A stretch of 9,723 nt of DNA from an uncultured Porphyromonas sp. (GTDB lineage: Bacteria > Bacteroidota > Bacteroidia > Bacteroidales > Porphyromonadaceae), in contig NZ_CAMYEZ010000088.1 in assembly GCF_947254915.1 (NCBI RefSeq), forward strand, positions 1 through 9,723. Reading direction: 5' to 3'. Of this stretch, positions 1-6,958 are shown piece after piece. Positions within the stretch are counted from its first letter, which is position 1; each line of letters opens with the position of its first letter. The notes beneath the pieces were generated by a model. That model did no database searches and was not told the DNA's origin. It saw only the letters and a list, made by a program, of their open reading frames with translations. The translations under genes were made by a program, and so were the position numbers.

Positions 1-59
1 TCCGAAGTTTCATTTCATTCTTCCGAAGTTTCATTTCATTCTTCCGAAGTTTTATCTCG
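1..59. repeat. 21-bp tandem repeat, two full units and a decayed third
   Basis: The unit TCCGAAGTTTCATTTCATTC plus one T occurs perfectly at 1-21 and 22-42. A third unit begins at 43 but diverges after TCCGAAGTTT. The array probably continues to the left of the window. The same sequence, reverse-complemented, starts at the right edge (9706-9723). Since 21 is a multiple of 3, a reading frame passes through unbroken. Confidence 0.9.
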
Positions 60-219
60 CCCCTCGGTGGAGAATTTTCGTTTCCTCGTGAGCTATGGGG
101 AGATTCCTCGGTAGAGATTGTGGTATCACTGGACATATCGGAGTTGCTATAGTGTGAGTTTATAGCACTACGTAAAGAGACTCAAGCCATATATTCACGT
201 GGTTGTCCTCAGGCGTAGT

Positions 220-243
220 CACTATGCAGAGAGGGTTATAGTG
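220..243 (+). other. Perfect 6-bp hairpin in the left repeat copy
   Basis: CACTAT at 220-225 pairs with ATAGTG at 238-243 around a 12-nt loop. It begins two bases after the conserved AGGCGTA. In the right-hand copy a different perfect 6-bp hairpin begins at the same offset from the same heptamer. Confidence 0.5.
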
Positions 244-282
244 CATTGCCCCTAGCTCACCGATAGTAGGTATGTGAGTTCC

Positions 283-314
283 GTTGCTTAGATGGAGCAT
301 TTGAATTACCTTTG
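283..314 (+). promoter_or_regulatory. Bacteroidota-type promoter for pepD
   Basis: TACCTTTG at 307-314 matches the Bacteroidota -7 box TAnnTTTG. GTTG at 283-286 is a weak -33 element (consensus TTTG), with a 20-bp spacer. This predicts a transcription start near 321 and a leader of about 26 nt before the ATG at 347. Confidence 0.65.
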
Positions 315-346
315 TCATTAGAGTAATATATCAAGACACAAGTACT

Positions 347-1789
347 ATGAACAAGAAAAATTCTCATCTACCCTCTGAGTGTACGACCATCATCGTCGGC
401 AGTCAGATGAGTGCTGATGGATCACGTATCGTAGCGCGCTCAGAGGACTGGGACGCTATGTTTGCCAAGAACCTCACCATCCACCGTCCCGGCGAGCCTG
501 GCTCGGTGGATCCTATGCGCTTTGACGCATTCGATAGTCCCTTCGCCTGCGATCTGCCAGGTAATGCGCAGAGCTACTCGGCGCTGCCACCTTATCATCT
601 GCCAGGACACTGGGGGAGCGCAGGCTTCAACGAGTCCGGCGTTGGCATGAGCGCCACGGAGTCTATCTTTAGTAGCGATGCAGCACTGGCTGTCGATCCT
701 CTTGTGGAGGATGGTGTGGCTGAGAACTCAGTCTTCAACATCGTCCTCCCCTACATCCACACAGCTCGTGAAGGCGTAGAGCGTCTCGGCAAGCTCATTG
801 AGGAGTATGGTGTCAGCGAGGGCTTCGGTATCGGCTTCGTTGATAGTGATGAAATATGGTATCTAGAGACCGCTTCGGGACATCGCTGGTTAGCTTGTCG
901 TATCCCCGAGGAGCAATACTTCGTCACGGGCAATCAGAGCCGCTTCCGCCAGTATGATCCCAAGGACAAGGAGCACTTTATGGCATCCAGCGACCTGATC
1001 GAGTTTGCCCAGGAGCACGGACTGTATGATCCTAAGGATGGCGCCTTTGACTTTCACAAAGCTTACATACGTGACGTGGAGCTAGACACTACGTACAACT
1101 ATCCACGTGTCTGGGGACTCCAGCAGATGTTTACCCCCGCAATGAAGCAGGATGTAGCTGTCAATAACTTCCCCGTCTATGCTAAGGCTGAGAAGCCGAT
1201 CACGATGGAGGCTATGCGCCATGCTTTCCGCTTCCACTACGACGGCACGGAGCATGATCCTTATCTCCACAGCAATCCGCACGAGGTGTACCGCCCAGTC
1301 TCTATCTTCCGTACTACGCAGACTCATATCCTACAGGTGCAGCCCAAGCTTCCCGTAGCTGTCGGGCGTATCAATCACGTTTGCTTGGGTATGGCAGACT
1401 TAGGTCTCTTCGTACCACTCTTCCAGGGTGTGACCTCCTATCCAGAGCCTTACACCAAGGGCGGGGGTGAGTCCTCACAGGAGTCGGCCTACTGGACCTT
1501 CCGCAAGGTACAGGTGCTCGGTATGACCAACTATAATAAGTACGCTCCGCTCATCAAGGCTCGCTACCACGCCTTCGAGCTGGAGTGCGATGAGCGCATT
1601 GAGGAGATACAGCGCCGCTACTGCCATAAGCTGGACAAGGGGATGCCTCACGCAGCCCAAGACATGCTACAGGAGGCATCAGACGCTATCTTGTGGCGCG
1701 CCCTTGAGGTGGCAGATGCACTGATTGAGGAACTCTTCACGCAGATGACTCGTGACATACAGGCTGAGTACCTCTTCCATGGGGCTTAG
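347..1789 (+). CDS. pepD: C69-family dipeptidase (PepD type, Ntn-hydrolase)
   Basis: A 480-residue protein of peptidase family C69 (clan PB), which cleaves a broad range of dipeptides. The N-terminus carries the family signature: Cys12 in ECTTIIVGS, then ADGSRIVARSED (23-34). In this family the Cys becomes the N-terminal nucleophile after autocatalytic removal of a short propeptide, here probably the first 11 residues. Other typical family segments are GFNESGVGMSATES (93-106), WYLETASGHRW (171-181) and VTGNQSRF (193-200). The length is normal (about 470) and no signal peptide is seen, so it is probably cytoplasmic; that suits an asaccharolytic, peptide-fermenting lifestyle (inference). The ATG is the first in-frame start after a good promoter. 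It stands alone, with its own promoter upstream and a strong hairpin terminator downstream. Exact substrate preference cannot be read from the sequence. Confidence 0.93.
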   Translation: MNKKNSHLPSECTTIIVGSQMSADGSRIVARSEDWDAMFAKNLTIHRPGEPGSVDPMRFDAFDSPFACDLPGNAQSYSALPPYHLPGHWGSAGFNESGVGMSATESIFSSDAALAVDPLVEDGVAENSVFNIVLPYIHTAREGVERLGKLIEEYGVSEGFGIGFVDSDEIWYLETASGHRWLACRIPEEQYFVTGNQSRFRQYDPKDKEHFMASSDLIEFAQEHGLYDPKDGAFDFHKAYIRDVELDTTYNYPRVWGLQQMFTPAMKQDVAVNNFPVYAKAEKPITMEAMRHAFRFHYDGTEHDPYLHSNPHEVYRPVSIFRTTQTHILQVQPKLPVAVGRINHVCLGMADLGLFVPLFQGVTSYPEPYTKGGGESSQESAYWTFRKVQVLGMTNYNKYAPLIKARYHAFELECDERIEEIQRRYCHKLDKGMPHAAQDMLQEASDAILWRALEVADALIEELFTQMTRDIQAEYLFHGA

Positions 1790-1813
1790 TTGACTAAGTC
1801 GTTCCATAAGGCA

Positions 1814-1852
1814 AAAGGAGATTGCTCACCAACTTGGAGAGCAGTCTCCTTT
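1814..1852 (+). terminator. Intrinsic terminator of pepD
   Basis: AAAGGAGATTGCTC (1814-1827) pairs with GAGCAGTCTCCTTT (1839-1852): a 14-bp stem with one G-T wobble and an 11-nt loop, 25 bases after the pepD stop. Pyrimidine- and T-rich sequence follows (to about 1868). The T tract is imperfect. Confidence 0.8.
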
Positions 1853-1969
1853 CTCTAACTTATATTTCGCCCAATCGTCGGGTGCGTTTGTTGACAAGGA
1901 GTGAATATTCGTCTGCTGATGATGAGACGTCCTTAACGAGGAGATGGGAGTATCAAGAGCTTTTTTCAC

Positions 1970-1977
1970 TACCTTTG
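1970..1977 (+). promoter_or_regulatory. -7 box of the promoter for the plsC operon
   Basis: TACCTTTG is identical to the pepD -7 box. No good TTTG is visible at the expected -33 position. The predicted transcription start is near 1984, too close to the GTG at 1992 for a normal leader and about 47 nt before the ATG at 2031. This helps choose the plsC start. Confidence 0.55.
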
Positions 1978-2030
1978 TGAGCTAGAGACAAGTGCTACAG
2001 AATCAGTATGTGAGACAACCCAACTCATCT

Positions 2031-2780
2031 ATGCTACTACGGATACTATACATTATATATATAGTCTTATTTGCGGCTCCCATTTATGCGGTCCTTACCA
2101 TCATCTTAGCAGTCATTATGACGGTGGGATGCTTGCTCGGCTTTGGCAAGTTCTTTAGCTACTACCCTGGACTCATATGGTCGTGGCTAGGACTAATCCT
2201 ATCCCTCTGTCCCGTCACGGTGCGAGGGCGCAAGAACTACGACAAGAAGGCTGGACCCTATGTGGTGATGGCGAATCATCAGGGAGCCTACGACATCTTC
2301 CTCCTCTACGGCTTCCTCGGCATCCCCTTCAAGTGGGTGATGAAAGAGTCGCTACGGCGTGTCCCCTTCGTGGGCAAAGCGTGCGAGGTAGCTGGCTTTA
2401 TCTTTGTCAATGGGCATAGCATACAGAACATTCGCAATTCGCTAGACGAAGCGAAGCGCTCGCTCGGTGATGGCTACTCAATCTTTATCTTCCCCGAGGG
2501 AAGTCGTACCCGCACGGGGCGTATGCAACCTTTCAAGAAGGGTGGCTTCGTGATCGCTGATGAGCTAGACATTCCCATTATCCCCGTATCCATCTCGGGC
2601 TCCTATGGTGTAATGCGTGCAGGCTCGCTCCTACCCCACTGGCGCCGACTCTACCTAGATATACATCCGCCTATTCACCCTCGGGAGTTCCACACATCGG
2701 ATCAGCCGATGCAAGACCTCCGTGAAGAGGTCTACCATACGATACAGCAAGGCATCCACGATGGCACAGAGCAACTCTAG
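2031..2780 (+). CDS. plsC: 1-acyl-sn-glycerol-3-phosphate acyltransferase (PlsC/LPLAT family)
   Basis: Acylates lysophosphatidic acid to phosphatidic acid at the inner membrane, the second acylation of glycerophospholipid synthesis. Counting from the ATG at 2031 (249 residues), a hydrophobic stretch at about 2-40 anchors the protein and a second lies near 48-60. Acyltransferase motif I is NHQGAYD, with the HX4D pair His83 and Asp88. Motif II lies around GFIFVNG (122-128). Motif III is FPEGSR (154-159). Motif IV is DIPIIPVSISGS (180-191). The frame stays open to a GTG at 1992, which would add 13 polar residues. I prefer 2031 because the -7 box at 1970-1977 would leave the GTG only about 8 nt of leader and because the extension resembles nothing in the family. 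It is the first gene of a four-gene operon and its 3' end overlaps the next gene by 20 bp. Other lysophospholipid substrates are possible. Confidence 0.88.
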   Translation: MLLRILYIIYIVLFAAPIYAVLTIILAVIMTVGCLLGFGKFFSYYPGLIWSWLGLILSLCPVTVRGRKNYDKKAGPYVVMANHQGAYDIFLLYGFLGIPFKWVMKESLRRVPFVGKACEVAGFIFVNGHSIQNIRNSLDEAKRSLGDGYSIFIFPEGSRTRTGRMQPFKKGGFVIADELDIPIIPVSISGSYGVMRAGSLLPHWRRLYLDIHPPIHPREFHTSDQPMQDLREEVYHTIQQGIHDGTEQL

Positions 2781-3270
2781 CAGCACGGCTCCTTATCGCA
2801 TCCTCTTCGTCTGCCTAGGCAATATCTGTCGCTCACCTCTCGCTGAGGCTATCATGCGGCAACTCCTAGCCGAAGACCCTGCGACTTCGTCTCGGATTGA
2901 GGTAGACTCGGCTGGCATAGGAGCGTGGCACCAAGGCGAACTAGCTGATCCACGAATGCGTGCTCATGCAGCAAGACGAGGGATCGAGATGACGCATCGG
3001 GCGAGGCAGGTGACGGATAGAGACTTTGACACCTTTGACCTAATCATCGCTATGGATGATGGCAACTACGAGGCGCTACGTGAGCTGGCTCCTACGCTAG
3101 AGCAGCAGGCGAAGGTCGTGCGCATGGCAGACTACCTCAAGCAGATGCCGTGGGACCACATACCCGACCCATACTACGGCGGAGCTTCGGGCTTTGAGCT
3201 GGTTCTAGACCTACTCACCGAGGGATGTACCAATCTATACCAACGTTGCATCGCTCAGAGCAATAAGTAA
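2761..3270 (+). CDS. Low-molecular-weight protein tyrosine phosphatase
   Basis: A 169-residue cytoplasmic phosphatase that hydrolyses phosphotyrosine. The P-loop VCLGNICRS spans residues 17-25, giving nucleophile Cys18 and phosphate-binding Arg24 (CX5R). The general acid is Asp136 in DPYYGG (136-141). The conserved AGIGAWHQGELADPR (51-65) is also present, so the enzyme should be active. An ATG at 2722 is also in frame but would put 13 unrelated residues before the usual start and lie deeper in plsC; ATG 2761 places the P-loop at the normal distance. The start lies inside the plsC coding region (20-bp overlap), so translation is probably coupled. Porphyromonas gingivalis has a known enzyme of this family, Ltp1, linked to exopolysaccharide and community development; orthology here is plausible but not shown. 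Its placement with envelope-lipid genes suggests a role in surface control. Confidence 0.93.
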   Translation: MAQSNSSSTAPYRILFVCLGNICRSPLAEAIMRQLLAEDPATSSRIEVDSAGIGAWHQGELADPRMRAHAARRGIEMTHRARQVTDRDFDTFDLIIAMDDGNYEALRELAPTLEQQAKVVRMADYLKQMPWDHIPDPYYGGASGFELVLDLLTEGCTNLYQRCIAQSNK

Positions 3271-3339
3271 GCTAGCGAAGAGCTCCGACTTTTGCGCTGG
3301 AGTGATAACAATCCTATTAACGAGCAATCTTTGATTCTG

Positions 3340-5103
3340 ATGTTTCCTAAGATAAAAAGGCTTCTCTCCATCTGCGGTCACTATCTCAAGCAGCTGTGGG
3401 GGCGTATGTGTGGCATGCCGACCCTCTTTGTCTTCCTGACACTCCTACAGGTAGTCATGGGAGGCTTGATGCTTATCCACCTATCACTAGAGATGCCTCT
3501 ACTCTATTGGGTAGGAGGATACATCGTTGGGACGGTCACTCTGATGACACTCCCCGCCATCCTCCCTCAGCGGTGGTGGCGCATCGCGTGGACTAGCCTA
3601 ATCGTACTGCTCTCGGCTGTACTATTTATATATGAGTACTATCTACTCACTGAGCACGGCACACTCCTCACACAGACCGTATTGCTACAGTACTACACGC
3701 CCCGTGCCGACGAGGTGTGCCACTCGCTACTTCTCTGGAGCATACCGATGCGCACCCTCTTAGAGGCCATCGGACTGCTATGTGGCATCAGCCTTGTGAC
3801 TTGGCTAATGCGCAAGGGGTGGGGACTAGTCTCTGTGCTACTATTGGTGCTCATCTCAGGTGTACCACACGCTATGCAGATTAGCTCAATAGTGGCCGAG
3901 GGGATCTCTAATGATGAAGCTTACACCCTCGCTCACGAGTACAATATGATGAGTCGCTACATCGGGACAACGCTAGGAGTCTTTGCTAATCAAAAGCGAT
4001 ACGATGACATGGCGCAGAACTTATGGAAAAACGCTCCCACCAACGTTCGCCTCATACCTCAGCGCAAGCCACACAACGTGGTAGTCATCATCGGCGAGTC
4101 CCTACGTCGTCTGGATATGCACTGCTACGGCTACCCACTAGAGAATACACCACACCTAGACTCGCTCGTCCGCTCGGGCTCGCTCACGCTATACGATGAT
4201 GTCGTCTGCCCACAGCCCAACACAATAACCTCACTGCGACGCGTCCTCACCATACGAGGAGAAGACGAGCAAGCACCTTGGGATGCCACGACTACCCTAC
4301 CTATCGCTTTTTCCTCCGCTGGCTACAAAACCTACTGGTGTAGCAATCAGGAGATGGCTGGAGACTGGATCGAGGAGGTTTCGCTCATAGCCTCTACCGC
4401 AGACAGCTCCTACTACACCGAGGGTAGCACCTCTAGTTCTTTCCATTGGAAAGCTGGTCAAGCGAAGTATGATGAACTCATCCTCCCACATCTAACGGAC
4501 TACCGACAGACCACCTCACCTAGCGGTCATCTGCTAGTGATGACCCACCTAATGGGTAATCATGCAGACTTTGCAAATAGATATCCACACGACCGCTTTG
4601 ACCACTTCACAGCTGAAGAACTCCAGCGCTTGGAGCCTCATCTTAGCTCAGGCGAGGCGCAAAACTCGGCAGAGTATATGAACTCTATCCTCTACAACGA
4701 CTACATCGTCTCAGAGATTATCAAATACTACAGCCACAGCTCCTCCATCGTCATCTACCTCTCTGACCATGGGTTGTCACGCTATGACAATCCCGAGTCT
4801 CCCCACCAAGCTGTACACTCAGTCTCTGAGAGGTCTCTTCAAATTCCCTTTATGATCTATATGTCCGACCAGTTTGTAGCTGAGAATCCTGACGTCCTAC
4901 TAGCCGTACAGCGTGCTCGGTACAAGCCCTTTATGACCGACCTCTTCACCTCCTCACTGATGGGACTGATGGGAATCCAGTCAAACTATACGATCCCCCG
5001 CTTACAGCTGTGGAGTCTTGAGTACGACGCCACTCGTCCTAGATGTATCAAGGGCTTTGGCACTGAAGTCACCTTCACTCCTAAGCATCCAGATCAGTTA
5101 TGA
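3340..5103 (+). CDS. EptA-type phosphoethanolamine transferase (sulfatase/alkaline phosphatase fold)
   Basis: A 587-residue membrane enzyme expected to move phosphoethanolamine from phosphatidylethanolamine to lipid A or another envelope glycolipid. Numbering is from the ATG at 3340. Five hydrophobic helices (about 28-48, 54-75, 82-102, 135-156, 162-179) precede a periplasmic hydrolase domain from about 245, as in EptA/MCR enzymes. Catalytic motifs are intact: Glu253 in VVVIIGES; the nucleophile region CPQPNTITSL with Thr295 the likely phosphoryl acceptor (Thr297 is the alternative); His403 and His408 in THLMGNH; Asp476-His477 in SDHG; and His489 or His493 beyond. The frame is open from a TTG at 3292, but that start is polar and unusual, so the ATG is preferred. 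It lies 69 bp after the phosphatase gene without a clear promoter. Its stop overlaps the next start as ATGA. Lipid A is the best-guess acceptor; other glycans or lipids cannot be excluded. Confidence 0.85.
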   Translation: MFPKIKRLLSICGHYLKQLWGRMCGMPTLFVFLTLLQVVMGGLMLIHLSLEMPLLYWVGGYIVGTVTLMTLPAILPQRWWRIAWTSLIVLLSAVLFIYEYYLLTEHGTLLTQTVLLQYYTPRADEVCHSLLLWSIPMRTLLEAIGLLCGISLVTWLMRKGWGLVSVLLLVLISGVPHAMQISSIVAEGISNDEAYTLAHEYNMMSRYIGTTLGVFANQKRYDDMAQNLWKNAPTNVRLIPQRKPHNVVVIIGESLRRLDMHCYGYPLENTPHLDSLVRSGSLTLYDDVVCPQPNTITSLRRVLTIRGEDEQAPWDATTTLPIAFSSAGYKTYWCSNQEMAGDWIEEVSLIASTADSSYYTEGSTSSSFHWKAGQAKYDELILPHLTDYRQTTSPSGHLLVMTHLMGNHADFANRYPHDRFDHFTAEELQRLEPHLSSGEAQNSAEYMNSILYNDYIVSEIIKYYSHSSSIVIYLSDHGLSRYDNPESPHQAVHSVSERSLQIPFMIYMSDQFVAENPDVLLAVQRARYKPFMTDLFTSSLMGLMGIQSNYTIPRLQLWSLEYDATRPRCIKGFGTEVTFTPKHPDQL

Positions 5104-6764
5104 AAAAGGCACTCTTCAACTACCTCCAGGGGGTCAAAGCTAGGGCTCCACAGCTAGTATGGCTACTGATTGCAATGCTAGCGATCTTGACGCTCAATAA
5201 TCTCGTCCTCCGCAGCCTACTCTCCAAGAGTACACCTTATCTATCTAGAGAAAATCTCCCCCTCCTATGGGACACTCTTTGGATGGCTACCCTACTCTAC
5301 ATCATCCCCACCCTAATCCCCCATCGCATCACGCGTCGGATAGTCCTCATCACCGAGCTCGTACTGGTCAGTGCCGTACACATTATGGATCTCTACCTCG
5401 CCAGTACCTACCAGATGCCCTACTGTGATGCTATCGCCACGCCTATCTTTGCGACCAATAGTTCAGAGGCACACGGCTTCTTCAAGTCGCTACGACTAGA
5501 TATGCCCTTCATGCTACGAGAGTGGGGCAAGCTACTACTGGCCATCTTCCTACCGCTCGGCATCTCTTGGCTAATCACTCTTGCCAAAGATGCTAAAAAG
5601 GGACTTCCTCATAAGCGCATCACACGCTTCCAGAAATATAGCTCCACAATCCTCTTCATAGTAGTCCTCGTAGGAGCACACATTCTCGGCATTAACTACC
5701 TACGCAAGACTCGTGTAGTGGCTCGCGATGGAGCTATCCAGTATAGTCTCCACGCTCCTATAGCTCGCCTCGTGCTAAGCAACTGGGTCTTGTATCGCAA
5801 CGCTAAGCACTGCGCTCTCAACTACAGACCTCGGCAAGCGACACCCCAAGAGGTAACCGTAGACTCGCTCCTACCACCGCACAATGTTGTGCTGGTCGTC
5901 GCCGAAGATATCTACCCGCACCTGATGCACTGCTACAATCCCATCATCAACGACAACACCCCTACCATAGACTCCCTCCAGCAGACGGGCTCTCTCATCA
6001 AGCTGGATAGCGTCTATAGTGCCTCAGACAATGCCGCTCTCGCAACTGCTTGGACACTCTCCCTATGTCCTAAGGATAGTCCTAATAGCTGGGATACCTA
6101 CCCCTCTATCTATAGTATCTTTCGGGTAGCAGGCTACGACACCTATTGGCTGGACAACACCCCACGCATAGCTCACGGACTAGATGTCTACCCACAGCTA
6201 GCAGCCGACTGCGACCAGCGCTTCTTTACCAATCTCCGTGCAGACGAGCAAGAGTGGGCAGACACCATTCCTTATGACGATGCCATACTTAATCATCTCA
6301 AGCAACTAAAGGATCAGTCCCGCCTCACTACCATTCATCTAATGGGAGCGCGCAGTAACATCTGGTGGCGTATCCCTGAGGAGTTCTATAGGTACAACCG
6401 CTTATCTGCAAACACCGACGTAAATCTGTCTGACGATAACCTATGTCACCTAGCTCAGTACTACAACGTCATCTACTACCAGGACAATCTCCTCAAGCGA
6501 CTTATAGCGTACTACCAGGACACCCCCACGATACTTATCTTCTGTAGTCCCGTAGGCGCATATGGTGAGTGGCACCCCTACTCCAGCGGACCGATTGCCC
6601 CTGAGACTATAGGGCAGGTACCTATGCTGCTCTACCTCTCCCCAGCGATGCAGCGCATATCGCCCACCCTGCGAGATCAGCTACTACAACTCAACTCAAA
6701 GCGACACAACCTCAGCGAACTACCCCAGCTACTGATGCGACTCTCTGGTATCAAAGTCTCTTAG
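5100..6764 (+). CDS. EptA-like pseudoenzyme: second transferase-fold protein lacking the catalytic residues
   Basis: A 554-residue paralogue of the upstream gene with the same layout: five hydrophobic helices (about 19-37, 55-73, 81-100, 141-161, 181-201), then a periplasmic sulfatase-like domain from about 260. The two align readily without many gaps (HNVVLVVAED with HNVVVIIGES; MHCY; NTPxxDSL; AGYxTYW; THLMG/IHLMG). The active site, however, is stripped. The Glu is kept (Glu269), but the Thr nucleophile is Ala312 (SDNAAL against QPNTIT), the accessory His after HLMG is Arg418, SDHG is SPVG (483-486, both metal ligands lost), and the distal His is gone. The frame is intact and full length, which argues against a decaying pseudogene. 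The ATG overlaps the upstream TGA (ATGA), so the two proteins are probably made together. A role as a non-catalytic partner, scaffold or substrate-presenting subunit is inferred. A stem-loop follows about 20 bp after the stop. Confidence 0.85.
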   Translation: MKKALFNYLQGVKARAPQLVWLLIAMLAILTLNNLVLRSLLSKSTPYLSRENLPLLWDTLWMATLLYIIPTLIPHRITRRIVLITELVLVSAVHIMDLYLASTYQMPYCDAIATPIFATNSSEAHGFFKSLRLDMPFMLREWGKLLLAIFLPLGISWLITLAKDAKKGLPHKRITRFQKYSSTILFIVVLVGAHILGINYLRKTRVVARDGAIQYSLHAPIARLVLSNWVLYRNAKHCALNYRPRQATPQEVTVDSLLPPHNVVLVVAEDIYPHLMHCYNPIINDNTPTIDSLQQTGSLIKLDSVYSASDNAALATAWTLSLCPKDSPNSWDTYPSIYSIFRVAGYDTYWLDNTPRIAHGLDVYPQLAADCDQRFFTNLRADEQEWADTIPYDDAILNHLKQLKDQSRLTTIHLMGARSNIWWRIPEEFYRYNRLSANTDVNLSDDNLCHLAQYYNVIYYQDNLLKRLIAYYQDTPTILIFCSPVGAYGEWHPYSSGPIAPETIGQVPMLLYLSPAMQRISPTLRDQLLQLNSKRHNLSELPQLLMRLSGIKVS

Positions 6765-6786
6765 TAAAGAGTGAGGATATTCAACT

Positions 6787-6820
6787 AAGAGAAGCTTGTT
6801 CTACACAACGCCTTTCTCTT
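6787..6820 (+). terminator. Weak hairpin after the four-gene operon
   Basis: AAGAGAA (6787-6793) pairs with TTCTCTT (6814-6820), and TTGT (6796-6799) with ACAA (6805-6808) inside. It lies 23 bases after the stop of the last + strand gene. No T run follows, so termination is only possible. The stronger hairpin at 6880-6916 could serve both directions. Confidence 0.35.
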
Positions 6821-6879
6821 GAACTAAGCCCTTTCCACTGAGATCCTAGATTAAGTACACCCGCTATCTTCCCAACAAA

Positions 6880-6916
6880 GAGGGAGACCTCCGCCAGTTG
6901 TGCGGGGATCTCCCTC
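6880..6916 (-). terminator. Strong hairpin, terminator of the - strand repeat protein (possibly bidirectional)
   Basis: The arms 6880-6894 and 6902-6916 form a 15-bp stem (outer 8 bp perfect, GAGGGAGA with TCTCCCTC, then one mismatch and one wobble) around a 7-nt loop. Read on the - strand, the stem is followed by CTTTGTT, a short T-rich tract, 43 bases past the stop codon. On the + strand no T run follows. Confidence 0.65.
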
Positions 6917-6928
6917 GTGCAGTGTATA

Positions 6929-6946
6929 GGGTCCTGCTCAGGACCC
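6929..6946 (-). other. Perfect 7-bp hairpin just after the stop of the - strand gene
   Basis: GGGTCCT (6929-6935) pairs with AGGACCC (6940-6946) around GCTC. It lies 12 bases beyond the stop codon of the repeat protein and in tandem with the larger hairpin. It has no T tail, so it may protect the mRNA 3' end or assist the main terminator. Confidence 0.5.
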
Positions 6947-6958
6947 GTCGTCTTAGAC

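Larger units (their letters stand above)
1..243 (+). repeat. Left copy of a composite intergenic repeat family (inverted relative to 9454-9723)
   Basis: Three blocks can be seen. The outermost is a 21-bp tandem repeat. Next, 34-87 is the reverse complement of 9670-9723 with 50 of 54 bases identical. Finally, about 154-243 aligns at roughly two thirds identity to the reverse complement of about 9454-9542, sharing GTGAGT-Y-TATAGC and TCAGGCGTA. The stretch between the blocks (about 112-153) is unlike the right copy, which carries a CTAG array there. No convincing gene is present: the + frame that reads through the tandem repeat (SEVSFHS heptapeptide) ends at TAG around 108. No transposase or integrase is nearby, so this is a non-autonomous repeat of unknown job. 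A further hairpin, GCTATA at 146-151 with TATAGC at 161-166, lies inside. Positions 244-282 hold nothing I recognise. Confidence 0.8.

Noticed and set aside
2722..2760. Upstream ATG for the tyrosine phosphatase
   Set aside because: It adds 13 residues not typical of the family and lies deeper inside plsC. ATG 2761 gives the normal P-loop position.
3291..3333. Promoter for the transferase genes (TTTG at 3291, AATCTTTG at 3326)
   Set aside because: The spacer is 31 bp rather than about 20, and the -7-like box ends 6 bases before the ATG at 3340, leaving no leader.
5100..6764. Calling the second transferase gene a pseudogene
   Set aside because: The frame is full length and uninterrupted, the fold landmarks are kept and the start is coupled to the upstream gene. 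Only catalytic positions are lost.
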